In this document: positions 41,917 to 50,553 of the stretch, in pieces
Numbering within the stretch: the first letter of the stretch is position 1
Layout of the letters: each line of letters opens with the position of its first letter
Assembly (NCBI GenBank): GCA_021324155.1
Contig: JAJPJQ010000023.1
Coordinates: 124,001 to 188,000 of the forward strand
Length of the DNA stretch: 64,000 nucleotides
Reading direction: 5' to 3'
Source of the DNA: Pseudomonadota bacterium
Lineage (GTDB): Bacteria > Desulfobacterota > Binatia > UBA9968
Notes under the pieces: generated by a model
Seen by the model: the letters and a program-made list of their open reading frames with translations, nothing else
What the model was told of the DNA's origin: nothing
Databases searched by the model: none
Made by a program: the position numbers and the translations under genes

Positions 41917-42501
41917 ATGGCCATAACACTCTACCAGAGCGCGACCTCGATGTTTTGCGAGAAAGTGCGCATTGTCATGCGCATGAAGAACGTACCGTTC
42001 GAGATTTTCGACGTCCGGCCCAACCGTCAGCCGCTGATCGATTTCTCCGGTCAGCGCAAAGTGCCGGTGATGGACTACAACGGCAAGTGCATTATCGACT
42101 CGACGTTCATTTCCGCTTTTCTCGAGGAGCAGTATCCGCAAAACAGCATCTACCCCGATAAGCCGTCCGACAAAGGACTCGCGCTGATGCTCGAAGACTG
42201 GGCCGACGAAGTATTGAACCTCGCGATCCGCACGCTGCGGCGCGCGGAGACGCCGGAGGCGAAAAAGGAGGCCGAGGCCGGTCTCGGCATCCACTTCCGC
42301 ACGCTCGACCAGTTCTTCACCGGGAAGGAGTTTATCTTCGGACGCATGACGATCGCCGACATCGCGATCTTCACGCAGCTCCATTATCTCTACACCGCCG
42401 CGAATTACGAGATTCCCGCGACGCACAAGGCGCTGCACGCCTGGATCGATTTCATGCGGCGCTATTTGAAGCTCGAATCGCTCAAGGCGAGCGCGACGTA
42501 A
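41917..42501 (+). CDS. Glutathione S-transferase family protein
   Basis: GST-fold protein of 194 aa. The N-terminal thioredoxin-like domain (residues 1-78) contains LYQSATSMFCEKVRIVM, the cis-Pro segment KVPVMDYN and the glutathione-binding DST. The C-terminal helical domain contains FGRMTIADIAIFTQL, the usual N-capping motif. GGGAGG lies before the ATG. A ferredoxin and a gamma-glutamylcyclotransferase gene follow within 190 bp, so a thiol-detoxification role is plausible. Confidence 0.88.
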   Translation: MAITLYQSATSMFCEKVRIVMRMKNVPFEIFDVRPNRQPLIDFSGQRKVPVMDYNGKCIIDSTFISAFLEEQYPQNSIYPDKPSDKGLALMLEDWADEVLNLAIRTLRRAETPEAKKEAEAGLGIHFRTLDQFFTGKEFIFGRMTIADIAIFTQLHYLYTAANYEIPATHKALHAWIDFMRRYLKLESLKASAT

Positions 42502-42506
42502 CAGCC

Positions 42507-42719
42507 ATGAAAATCACGATCGACCGCGTGAAGTGCAAGGGCGTGCGGAACTGCGCCTCGATCGCGCCCAACGTCTTCGACATCGACGAGGAGTTCAAGG
42601 CCGTCGTGCTCGATCCCGCGGGCGACAGCGACGAAGATATCCTGAAGGCGGCGAAGTTCTGTCCCGTGCAGGCGATTCTTCTCGCCGATGAAACGTCGGG
42701 AAAGAAAATCTTCCCGTAA
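42507..42719 (+). CDS. Ferredoxin, probably [3Fe-4S]
   Basis: Protein of 70 aa with the start MKITIDRVKCKG. Cluster residues are C-x5-C (CKGVRNC) and the distant CPV, so only three cysteines are available, with Val in place of the fourth. This is the pattern of P450-type [3Fe-4S] ferredoxins. It is an electron carrier for an oxygenase that is not evident nearby; partners may be the GST-side or LLM gene, but that is inference. The 3' end overlaps the next gene by 32 bp. Confidence 0.85.
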   Translation: MKITIDRVKCKGVRNCASIAPNVFDIDEEFKAVVLDPAGDSDEDILKAAKFCPVQAILLADETSGKKIFP

Positions 42720-43107
42720 GCCGCGCGCGGCCGGCGCGCTGCTGTTCGTGTACGGGACGCTGCGGTCGACGAGCGGCCATCCGATGCACCGCAAACTCCG
42801 CGCCGAAGCCGATTTCGTCGGCGGCGGCACGTTCCGCGGCCGGCTCTACGATCTCGGCGCTTATCCCGGCGCGATCCTCTCGCGCAGCAACGGCGACCGC
42901 GTGCGCGGCGAGATCTACCGCCTGCGCGAACCAGCGCGTACGCTCGGCGCGCTGGACGCGTACGAAGACCGGTCGTTTCACCGCCTGAAAGCCACGATCC
43001 GGCGCGAGAACGGCGATAAGACGCGCTGCTGGATTTATCTTTACGCGCTGCCGGTGACGCGCTTTCGCCGGATAGTCGGCGGCGAATACGTCAACCGCAA
43101 TGCCTGA
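42688..43107 (+). CDS. Gamma-glutamylcyclotransferase family protein
   Basis: AIG2/GGCT-fold protein of 139 aa. The substrate loop is FVYGTLRST (about residues 20-28), GGGTFRGRLYDLGAYPGAI follows, and the acidic catalytic residue is in LDAYED. Members break gamma-glutamyl peptides to 5-oxoproline, including glutathione-derived compounds, or act as GGACTs. The start at 42688 overlaps the ferredoxin gene, so coupling is likely. Together with the GST it suggests glutathione turnover. Confidence 0.85.
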   Translation: MKRRERKSSRKPRAAGALLFVYGTLRSTSGHPMHRKLRAEADFVGGGTFRGRLYDLGAYPGAILSRSNGDRVRGEIYRLREPARTLGALDAYEDRSFHRLKATIRRENGDKTRCWIYLYALPVTRFRRIVGGEYVNRNA

Positions 43108-44086
43108 GAAGAAACCGAAAAAGACCCGGCGCCGCCGCAAGCCCGGCGGAAAGGCGTCCGGCCTCAGCGCCGCCGAGCTGCAGGCGGGCGCCGCGCCGGC
43201 CGAGGTCGCGCAGCTCGGGCGCGAGGTCGAGCGCGACGGCGGCAAAGTGCTCGGCGCGTATGCCGAGCCCTATGGCGGCAAATGGGTCATTTTCGCCGCG
43301 CTGCCGATCGATCAGGTCGAGCCCACGCCTTATCAGCGCAATCTGTCCGACGCGCACGCGCGCCGATTGGAAAATGTCATCGGCAAGCTCGGGCGCTTTC
43401 TCGATCCAATCATCGCCGTGCGCGCGCAGAAATCCGAAGACGGCGCGCGGTACTGGACGCCGAACGGCCATCACCGGCTCTCGGCGATGCGCACGCTCGG
43501 CGCCAAGTGCATCACGGCAATTCTCGTGCCGGAAGAATCCGCCGCCTATCAGATCCTCGCACTCAACACCGAGAAGGCGCACAACCTGCGCGAAAAGTCG
43601 CTCGAGGTGATCCGCATGGCGCGCGAGCTCGCTCGCCTCGACGACGCCGACGAGGCGAGCTATGCGCTCGAGTTCGAGGAGCCGGGCTACATCACGCTCG
43701 GCATCTGCTACGAGGAGCGGCCTCGCTTCAGCGGCGGCGCATACCATCCGCTCCTCAAGCGCGTCGATCAATTTCTCAAGGAGCCGCTCAAGGCGGCGCT
43801 CAAGATCCGCGTCGCGCGCGCGAAGAGGCTGATGGCGCTCGACGACCTCGTCATGGAAAAAGTCGAGGCGCTCAAGGCGCGCGGCATGACGAGCCCGTAT
43901 TTAAGGAGCTTCGTCGTCGCGCGCCTGAATCCGCTGCGCTTCCGCCCGAAGGATGCGCGGCCGCTCGATTTCGACGAGACGATCGAGCGCATGGAAAAAG
44001 CGGCGACGAAATTCAATACGGAAAAGATCAAGGCGGAAGATCTCGCGCGCTCGGGCGGCGCGCCCGAGGAAGCCGCCGTTGAATAG
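43100..44086 (+). CDS. ParB N-terminal-domain-like protein
   Basis: Protein of 328 aa. A basic leader (KKPKKTRRRRKPGGK) precedes a ParB/Srx-fold domain at about 65-170 with PIDQVEPTPYQRNLSD and NGHHRLSAMRTLG in place of the usual GERRxxA nucleotide-binding box. The remainder is helical and charged. No ParA gene and no parS-like palindrome is near, so this is not the chromosome-segregation ParB; stand-alone members may be regulators or nucleases. The ends overlap both neighbours (8 bp each). Confidence 0.75.
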   Translation: MPEKKPKKTRRRRKPGGKASGLSAAELQAGAAPAEVAQLGREVERDGGKVLGAYAEPYGGKWVIFAALPIDQVEPTPYQRNLSDAHARRLENVIGKLGRFLDPIIAVRAQKSEDGARYWTPNGHHRLSAMRTLGAKCITAILVPEESAAYQILALNTEKAHNLREKSLEVIRMARELARLDDADEASYALEFEEPGYITLGICYEERPRFSGGAYHPLLKRVDQFLKEPLKAALKIRVARAKRLMALDDLVMEKVEALKARGMTSPYLRSFVVARLNPLRFRPKDARPLDFDETIERMEKAATKFNTEKIKAEDLARSGGAPEEAAVE

Positions 44087-45314
44087 CGCGGCGATCGCCG
44101 GCGCGGTGCGCGCCATCGGCCCCGAGCGCGTCAAATTTCTCTCCGTCATTACCGGCGGCCATTTTTTCATCCATTGGTTCCAGCAGCTCTTTCCCGTGGT
44201 GATACCGTCGATCAAGGCCGGCCTCGGCCTCGACGACGTGCAGGTCGGCGCGCTCAATTCCGCGCGCCAGTTCACGCAGGGAACGCTCGACCTTCCCGTC
44301 GGCATGCTCTCCGACGCGCAGGTGCGGCGGCGCGCCTTGATTCTCGGGTCGGCGCTCGCCGCGATGGCGGCGGCGTATTTTTTGATCGGCGCCGCGCCGT
44401 CGCTCTTCTGGGCGCTCGTCGGCGCGGGCCTGGTCGGGCTCGGGACATCGCTCTGGCACCCGACGGCCGCGGCGTCGCTGTCGAATAAGTTTCCCGACCG
44501 GCGCGCGACTGCGCTCTCCATTCACGGCATCGGCGCGACCGTGAGCGATACACTCACACCGCTCGCGGTCGGGCTACTCCTCGTGACGCTGCCCTGGCAG
44601 ACGGTGCTACGGCTTCAGCTCGTGCCGGGATTGCTGCTCGCGTTCTTCGTGTGGCGCGCACTGGCGGCCTTCTTCTCGGACGCGCCGCGCCGGAGCTGGC
44701 GCGCGGCGGCGGAATTCCGCGACGTCTACGCGCTCGGCAAGAACGGCGCGTTTCTCGGCGTCTGCGCCGCGACCGCGCTGCTGCAGATGGGCCGGCTTTC
44801 GGTGATCACTTTCATCCCGATTTACATCCAGGAGCATCTCGGCTATTCCCCGTTCGCGCTCGGCGTTTACATCGGGCTCATGCACGCGATGGGCACGGTG
44901 TCGCAGCCGGTGCTCGGGCACCTTTCCGACCGTTACGGCAGAAAAGCCGTTATGCTGCCATCCTACGTGGCGCTCGCGTTCCTGTTTTTTCTCCTCGCCT
45001 TCGCGGCTCCGGGCGTCCAGCTCGGGCTCGTCGTGTCGGCGATCGGACTATTTTTCTACACGCTGATCAATATCGCGAACGCGGCGACGATGGACGTCGC
45101 GGGCTCCCACATTCAAGGCTCCTCGTTCGGCTTGACCTCGCTGATCAATCAGGTCGTCGTCTTTCCCACACCGATCGTCGCGGGCTACTTCGTCGAGCGC
45201 GCCGGCATCCTATCGGCGTTCTGGCTCGCGGGAATATTCATGCTGCTCGGCGCGGTGGTGCTGATTCCGCTGAAGCTGTATAAAGGAACGCGCAAATCAT
45301 CACCCTCTCCCTAA
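44079..45314 (+). CDS. MFS transporter (12 TMS)
   Basis: Major facilitator protein of 411 aa from a TTG at 44079, just inside the preceding gene (GAGGA about 9 bp upstream); no ATG exists close to the first helix. Twelve hydrophobic helices are visible. The motif GMLSDAQVRRRALILG is the loop 2-3 signature, and GHLSDRYGRKAV is the second-half equivalent. Its last codons (SSPSP) come from the palindromic repeat at 45303-45351. Substrate unknown. Confidence 0.82.
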   Translation: MNSAAIAGAVRAIGPERVKFLSVITGGHFFIHWFQQLFPVVIPSIKAGLGLDDVQVGALNSARQFTQGTLDLPVGMLSDAQVRRRALILGSALAAMAAAYFLIGAAPSLFWALVGAGLVGLGTSLWHPTAAASLSNKFPDRRATALSIHGIGATVSDTLTPLAVGLLLVTLPWQTVLRLQLVPGLLLAFFVWRALAAFFSDAPRRSWRAAAEFRDVYALGKNGAFLGVCAATALLQMGRLSVITFIPIYIQEHLGYSPFALGVYIGLMHAMGTVSQPVLGHLSDRYGRKAVMLPSYVALAFLFFLLAFAAPGVQLGLVVSAIGLFFYTLINIANAATMDVAGSHIQGSSFGLTSLINQVVVFPTPIVAGYFVERAGILSAFWLAGIFMLLGAVVLIPLKLYKGTRKSSPSP

Positions 45315-45351
45315 TCCTCTCCCGCATGCGGGACAGGTAGTTGTGAGGGAA
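45303..45351. repeat. REP-like palindromic element at the end of the MFS gene
   Basis: CCCTCTCCC...TCCCGCATGCGGGA...GAGGG forms an imperfect nested palindrome. The inner TCCCGCATGCGGGA is perfect and the outer CCCTC/GAGGG arms close it. It overlaps the last four sense codons and the stop codon of the MFS gene and ends before the ribosome binding site of the next gene. Similar CCCTCTCCC elements are scattered in many proteobacterial genomes. Confidence 0.6.
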
Positions 45352-45362
45352 AAGGAGACGTT

Positions 45363-46313
45363 ATGGCCGTAACCGTCGGCAGCGGACAATTTACTTACGA
45401 AGTCGCGGAGGGCTGGGGCAAGCTGCCCGACGGCTGGACTTTAAAGGAAGTGGCCGCCGTCGGCGTCGACCGGCGCGATCAGGTCTATCTCTTCACGCGC
45501 GGCGAGCATCCCGTCATCGTCTTCGACCGCGAGGGAAACTTTCTCCGCTCATGGGGCGAAGGAGTCTTCAAGCGCGCGCACGGCGTGACGATGGGGCCGG
45601 ACGATACGATTTATTTGACCGACGACGGCGACCATACGGTGAGAAAGTGCACGCTCGACGGCAAGATAGTGTTCACGCTCGGCATCCCCGGCAAGCCCGC
45701 GCCCTATCAGGGCGGCGAGCCGTTCAACCGCTGCACCCATGTCGCGCTGTCGCCGAAAAACGAGATCTACGTCTCGGACGGCTACGGCAATTCGCGCGTG
45801 CATAAATATTCGCCCGACGGGAAGCTGCTGTTCTCCTGGGGCGAGCCGGGCACCGATCCAGGCCAGTTCAACATCGTCCACAACATCGTCTCCGACCGCG
45901 ACGGTTACCTCTACGTCGCCGACCGCGAGAACCACCGCATCCAGGTCTTCGACGGCAACGGCAAGTTCATCGACCAGTGGCACAACATGCACCGGCCGTG
46001 CGCGCTATATATGGATTCCGGGCGCGAGCCGCTCTGCTACCTCGGAGAGCTCGGGCCAAGCATGGCGGTCAACAAGGACTGCCCGAATCTCGGGCCGCGC
46101 CTCAGCATTCTCTCGAAGCAAGGAAAAATTCTCGCGCGCCTGGGCGACATCCGCCCAGGCGAGGCGCCGGGGCAGTTCATCGCGCCGCACGGCCTCGCGC
46201 TCGACTCGCGCGGCGATCTTTACGTCGGCGAAGTATCGTGGACGATCGCCGGGCAGCATCTTAAGCCGCCGCGCGAGATGCGGAGTTTGCAGAAATTGAT
46301 CAAGCGGAGCTGA
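45363..46313 (+). CDS. NHL-repeat beta-propeller protein
   Basis: Protein of 316 aa made of about six NHL repeats (each ending in patterns such as NHRIQVFDGNGKFI, DHTVRKCTLDGKIV and YGNSRVHKYSPDGKLL). It lacks a signal peptide and resembles peptidyl-alpha-hydroxyglycine lyase-like propellers and 6-bladed lactonase/binding proteins. AAGGAG precedes the ATG. Its partner is unknown. Confidence 0.85.
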   Translation: MAVTVGSGQFTYEVAEGWGKLPDGWTLKEVAAVGVDRRDQVYLFTRGEHPVIVFDREGNFLRSWGEGVFKRAHGVTMGPDDTIYLTDDGDHTVRKCTLDGKIVFTLGIPGKPAPYQGGEPFNRCTHVALSPKNEIYVSDGYGNSRVHKYSPDGKLLFSWGEPGTDPGQFNIVHNIVSDRDGYLYVADRENHRIQVFDGNGKFIDQWHNMHRPCALYMDSGREPLCYLGELGPSMAVNKDCPNLGPRLSILSKQGKILARLGDIRPGEAPGQFIAPHGLALDSRGDLYVGEVSWTIAGQHLKPPREMRSLQKLIKRS

Positions 46314-46319
46314 CCACGC

Positions 46320-47171
46320 TCAGCGCCCGAGCGCGATGATGATCGTGCCGGCGACGACGCCGAGCGTTCCGAGCGTGATCTTCCAGGTGATGCGCTCGAC
46401 GTGGCGCAGGAAGATCGACGATATTATCAGCACCCACACCGGGCTCGTCGACAGCAGCGGCGTCACGACCACGACGGTTCCTTGGCTCAGCGCGGCGATG
46501 CTGAGCCAAATCCCCAGCGTCTCGAAGAGGCCCGCGGAGACGAACGGCACGAGCGATTTGCGGTTCCACACCGGCTTCTCCGTTCCCGGCAGCGCGAGAT
46601 AGAGCACGTACCAGACAAGCGAGATCGCTCCGACGATCGCCGCGAAAAAAAGCGGCTCGTTCGCTAAGCTGAGCGCCTGGCGGCGGATCGGCTGCGCGAT
46701 GCCCGCAAGTAGCGCGGCAAATACCGGCAGGGCGAGATCGAGCCAGAGCACCGGCTTCCCGCCGCTTTCCCACGACGTAAGAAATATTCCCGCGACGATC
46801 GCGAGCGTTCCAGCCACGATCGGCAGCGTCGTCTGCTCGCCCAAAAAAATAATCGCGAGCACCGCGCTGAAGAGCGGCGCCGAGGCGCGCAGCGCGTAGC
46901 TCCGAGCCGCGCCGATTTTGGCGATGCCGGTATAGGTGAATAAGCGGATCGCCGGCTGCAGGCTGCCGGCGGTGAGAAACAATGCGAGCGCCGCAAGCGG
47001 CACGCTAGGAACGCCGCGGAAAAACACGATCGGCCAGAGCACAGACGTGTGCACCAGAAGCGAGACGTACGTAACCGTCGTGCTGTTGGAGTAGCGCAGC
47101 CCGAGGCGGGCCGAGATGATGCAGAAGGCGTAGGAGAAGGCCGATGCCAGCGCGATGAGCTGCGGCGACAT
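46320..47171 (-). CDS. EamA/DMT-family transporter
   Basis: Ten-helix EamA-type exporter of 283 aa and a paralogue of the protein at 22.0-22.8 kb: both start with ALxSAFSYAFCIISARLGLRYS-like sequences and share the second-repeat pattern TVVVVTPLLSTSPVWVLIISSIFLR. It starts 10 bp after the MFS stop on the minus strand, so it is the last gene of a Prx-MFS-EamA run. Confidence 0.85.
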   Translation of the reverse strand: MSPQLIALASAFSYAFCIISARLGLRYSNSTTVTYVSLLVHTSVLWPIVFFRGVPSVPLAALALFLTAGSLQPAIRLFTYTGIAKIGAARSYALRASAPLFSAVLAIIFLGEQTTLPIVAGTLAIVAGIFLTSWESGGKPVLWLDLALPVFAALLAGIAQPIRRQALSLANEPLFFAAIVGAISLVWYVLYLALPGTEKPVWNRKSLVPFVSAGLFETLGIWLSIAALSQGTVVVVTPLLSTSPVWVLIISSIFLRHVERITWKITLGTLGVVAGTIIIALGR

Positions 47172-47180
47172 GCGCGCGAA

Positions 47181-48512
47181 TCAGCGCGCGTCCGCCGCGG
47201 TGCGCATGGCGAAAGCGAGCAGGCCGAGCGTGACGGCGGCGAGCGCCAGCGAGCTCAGCGCGAGCGACCAGTGGACGCCGACGATGCTGCCGAGAACGCC
47301 GACGGTGACGCCGCTGAACGCGCGCAGGCCGAAGTTCGACATGTTGAACAGGCCGATCAGCTTGCCCCGGAGATTGGCGGGCGCGAGCAACTGCACGAGG
47401 GTCTGCGCCATCGACAGGTACGCGAGATTGACGACGCCTGCAGCGAAGAGCAGCACGAGCGCCGTCAGATAGCTATTCGTCGCGGCGAAGCCGGCGATCA
47501 GCAGGCACCAGATAATGGCGCAGATCGTCGCGGTGCGAACGCTCGGCCGCAGCAGCGCCTTGCCTTCGAGCAAAAATCCGCCGAGTACCGCGCCGCCGGC
47601 GTTCGCCGCGAGCAGCGCGCTGTACGCGAAGCCCTGCTTATCCGTGCCGAGATCGTGCGCGAACTCCGGCATCTGCGCCTGAAAGGCGTTGCCGACGAGC
47701 AGCGACGTCGCGCCGCCGAGGAGAATCATCGAGAGAATCGTCGGATTGGTGGATGCCTCACGCATAACGTTGACAGCGTCGCGCAGGCTCAGCGCCGGCC
47801 GCGCCACCGCGATTTTGCGGTCGCGGTGGCCGGTGTACGGCACGAGCAGCAGCCAGATACTGAGCGGCAGATAGAGCGCGGCGTTGACGAGCAGCCCCGC
47901 CGAAGGACCGAGCGCGAGCATCAAGCCGCCGCCGACCGCCGGGCCGAGCAGCACGCCGAGTTGACGCGAAGTCGCGTTCAAGCGCACGGCGCTCTGCAGA
48001 TGCTCGGGCCCGACGATGTCGTGGATCAGCAACTGGCTGCCCGGACTCCAGAGCACACCCGCCATGCCGTGAATCACGAGCAGCACGCACGCATGCCAGA
48101 GCTGAATCGCGCCGGTGAAAAAAAGAATCGCCCAAGCAATCGACACCGCCATGTACATGACCTGCGCCGTCTGAATGACTCGGCGGCAGTCGTAGCGGTC
48201 CGCCATCGCGCCGAAGTAAACTGAGAAGAGCAGAAACGGCGTCCAATGGCTGATCACCGCGAAGCCGCCGAGCAGCGGCGACTTAAACGTCTGGTATAGC
48301 AGCCAGTAGCTGATGACATGCTCGATGTTGTCGGCCATCATCGACGCCAGGTTGAAAACAAAGTAACGGCGGAAATCGCGATGGCGCAGCGCCGCGAACG
48401 AGACATGTTCGGCCCGCGCCGCCGCAGGTTGCATGGCGGGCGAAAGATTTTCAGCGGTGTCGGAAGACAAATCGAATCTCCGTCTCGAAAGTAGCGAAAT
48501 GCGGCCGCGCAT
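47181..48512 (-). CDS. MFS transporter (EntS-like)
   Basis: Major facilitator of 443 aa with 12 helices, of the enterobactin-exporter-like group (DFRRYFVFNLASMMADNIEHV near the N-terminus, GAMADRYDCRRVIQTAQ as loop 2-3). Start choices are the ATG at 48512 or 48434, neither with a good ribosome binding site; the shorter one fits the family N-terminus better. It follows the peroxiredoxin gene and precedes the EamA gene. Confidence 0.85.
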   Translation of the reverse strand: MRGRISLLSRRRFDLSSDTAENLSPAMQPAAARAEHVSFAALRHRDFRRYFVFNLASMMADNIEHVISYWLLYQTFKSPLLGGFAVISHWTPFLLFSVYFGAMADRYDCRRVIQTAQVMYMAVSIAWAILFFTGAIQLWHACVLLVIHGMAGVLWSPGSQLLIHDIVGPEHLQSAVRLNATSRQLGVLLGPAVGGGLMLALGPSAGLLVNAALYLPLSIWLLLVPYTGHRDRKIAVARPALSLRDAVNVMREASTNPTILSMILLGGATSLLVGNAFQAQMPEFAHDLGTDKQGFAYSALLAANAGGAVLGGFLLEGKALLRPSVRTATICAIIWCLLIAGFAATNSYLTALVLLFAAGVVNLAYLSMAQTLVQLLAPANLRGKLIGLFNMSNFGLRAFSGVTVGVLGSIVGVHWSLALSSLALAAVTLGLLAFAMRTAADAR

Positions 48513-48527
48513 GCAAACGCGCGGGCG

Positions 48528-49097
48528 TCAGCGCGGGTTAACCGTGAGCCAGGCGGCGACTTCTTCGGCGTGCTTGTCGGGCGGAAAGACGGGATAAAAA
48601 ACTTTTTCGATTCGGCCGCCGCGGAGAACGAGCGTGAGACGCTTGATCAGCGTCATGCCGTCGACGTGAAATGTCGGCAGGCGGAGCACCCGCGCGAAGC
48701 CGAGCTCGGCGTCGCTCAGCAATTCGAACGGCAAATGGAGCCGCTTTGCCGCTTCGCGCTGGTAGTCGCTCTCCTGCGTGCTGAGACCGAAGACATCCGC
48801 GCCGAGCGATTGCAACTCCTGGAAGTGATCGCGAAAACCGCACGACTCGGGTGTGCAGCCGCGCGCGCCGGGAATCGCGTTCCATCCTGTCGGCAGCTCG
48901 ACATCCGGCCGGCCGGTTCGCGGATAACAGTAGACGACCGTCCGGCCGGAAAGCGCAGAGAGGTCGATCATCCGCCCCGCAGTGGATTCGAGCCGGACCG
49001 AGGGAACAGCCGCGCCCGCGAGATGATCGCAGGCGCCGTCGTCGACCGGAACCGGTAAGTCGGCGGGAAGCTCGTGGATATTGTCGCCGCGGGCCAT
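48528..49097 (-). CDS. Peroxiredoxin (redoxin/AhpC-TSA type)
   Basis: Thioredoxin-fold peroxidase of 189 aa from the ATG at 49097 (another at 49109). The peroxidatic site is GARGCTPESCGFRDH with two cysteines six residues apart, resembling PrxQ/BCP-type active sites but with an insert after YCYPRTGRP. Here the catalytic cysteine is encoded normally, unlike the selenoprotein at 24.9 kb. The gene starts 19 bp after mpl. Confidence 0.85.
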   Translation of the reverse strand: MARGDNIHELPADLPVPVDDGACDHLAGAAVPSVRLESTAGRMIDLSALSGRTVVYCYPRTGRPDVELPTGWNAIPGARGCTPESCGFRDHFQELQSLGADVFGLSTQESDYQREAAKRLHLPFELLSDAELGFARVLRLPTFHVDGMTLIKRLTLVLRGGRIEKVFYPVFPPDKHAEEVAAWLTVNPR

Positions 49098-49115
49098 TGG
49101 GACTGCCACTACTTT

Positions 49116-50543
49116 TTAGGCGCTCTTCGCTTTCAGCAATTGTAAAATTTTCTCCTGCACGCCGCCGAAGCCGCCGTTGGACATGACGAGGACGACGTCG
49201 CCCCGCGCGGCGTTGTCCGCCACATGGTGCGCGATCGCGTCGGGCTGCTCGATGAGCGCGGCCTTCGTGCCGCCGGAGAGACGATTGATCTCCGCGACGA
49301 CCTCTTCCGCCGGCAGGCGGTCCTCGATCGGAATTTTATCCGGCAGGTAGACTCCCGCGACCACGACGCGGTCGGCGCGCGCGAGCGCGCGCGGAAACTC
49401 GTGCGCAAAGAAGCGCCGCCGGCTCGTGTTGCTGCGCGGCTCGAAAATGCCCCAGACGCGCCTTCCCGGATACGCCCGCTTGACGGCTTCGATCGTCTCC
49501 TCGATCGCCGTGGGATGATGCGCGAAGTCGTCGATCACGGCGACACCGCCGGCCTCGCCCTTGAGCTCCTGCCGGCGGCACACGCCGGCGAACGTCGCCA
49601 TGCCCTCGCGGATCGTCGCGGGCGCGAGGCCCAATTCCTTCGCGGTCGCGTAGACCGCGAGCGCATTCATCACATTGTGCCGCCCGATCATCGCGACCTT
49701 CACGGGCTCGTCCGCGCGGCCGTTGTGGACCGGCTCGAACCAGGTCGCAGCGCCGTCGGCGCGGATGTTGCGCGCGCTCCAGCCTTGCGGCTTATCGTCG
49801 CCGTAATAGACGACCGGGCAGCGCGCGGCCGCGGCGACTTCGCGCGCCGATTCGTATTCGTTGCACACGAGCAGACCGCCTTTAGGCGGAAGCGATTCGG
49901 TCAGGCGGCGGAACGAGCTCTTGAGATGCTCGAGGTCGCGATAGATATCCGCGTGGTCGAACTCGACGCTCGTGAGAATCACCTTCTCAGCTTTGTAGTG
50001 GAGGAACTTCGGCCCTTTGTCGAAGAAGGCGGTGTCGTATTCGTCGCCTTCGAGCACGACCCAATCGCCGCTCCCCTGCTGAAATCCGCCGGAGAAATTC
50101 CGCGGCATGCCGCCGATGAAAAAGCTCGGCTCGCGTCCGGCGCTGGCGAGCACCCACGACATCAGCGCCGAAGTCGTCGTCTTGCCGTGTGTGCCGGCGA
50201 TGACGAGCGAGCGCTTTGCGCCGATGAGAAATTCTCCGAGCGCTTGGGGGAAAGAAATGTACGGAACGTTAAGCCGCAGCATCTCTTCCACTTCGGGATT
50301 GTTGCGCGACACCGCGTTGCCGACGACGACGAGGTCCGGTTTGTCGCGGAGATGCTCGGCCGCGTAGCCGCTCATCACTTCGATGCGAAGCTCCGCCAGA
50401 TACGTACTCATCGGCGGATAGACGTTCTGGTCCGAGCCGGTGACGCGGTAACCCTGCGCCTGTAGCAGCCCGGCGAGCGGCGCCATGCCGACGCCGCAGA
50501 CCGCGATCAGATGGATGTGTGCGCCCCGCTGTAAAGTTTTCAT
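49116..50543 (-). CDS. mpl: UDP-MurNAc:L-Ala-gamma-D-Glu-meso-DAP ligase
   Basis: Cytosolic Mur ligase of the murein-recycling pathway, 475 aa. The N-terminal dinucleotide-like segment is IHLIAVCGVGMAPLAGLLQ, typical of Mpl/MurC. The P-loop is AGTHGKTTT (residues 126-134). FFIGGMPRNFSGG and FAHHPTAIEETI are family markers, and EPRSNTSRRRFF is specific to Mpl. It reattaches recycled tripeptide to UDP-MurNAc. It follows the serine hydrolase (10 bp) and LdcA genes in an operon with a coherent function. Confidence 0.92.
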   Translation of the reverse strand: MKTLQRGAHIHLIAVCGVGMAPLAGLLQAQGYRVTGSDQNVYPPMSTYLAELRIEVMSGYAAEHLRDKPDLVVVGNAVSRNNPEVEEMLRLNVPYISFPQALGEFLIGAKRSLVIAGTHGKTTTSALMSWVLASAGREPSFFIGGMPRNFSGGFQQGSGDWVVLEGDEYDTAFFDKGPKFLHYKAEKVILTSVEFDHADIYRDLEHLKSSFRRLTESLPPKGGLLVCNEYESAREVAAAARCPVVYYGDDKPQGWSARNIRADGAATWFEPVHNGRADEPVKVAMIGRHNVMNALAVYATAKELGLAPATIREGMATFAGVCRRQELKGEAGGVAVIDDFAHHPTAIEETIEAVKRAYPGRRVWGIFEPRSNTSRRRFFAHEFPRALARADRVVVAGVYLPDKIPIEDRLPAEEVVAEINRLSGGTKAALIEQPDAIAHHVADNAARGDVVLVMSNGGFGGVQEKILQLLKAKSA

Positions 50544-50553
50544 AGTAAAGCTT

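Noticed and set aside
43100-44086. Chromosome-partition ParB
   Set aside because: No ParA, no parS palindrome, and an altered nucleotide-binding box.
47049-48224. 391-aa plus-strand open frame
   Set aside because: Antisense to the MFS gene; product is rich in Arg, Glu and His with no structure expected of a protein.
49224-50465. 413-aa plus-strand open frame
   Set aside because: Antisense shadow of mpl, which has all ligase motifs.
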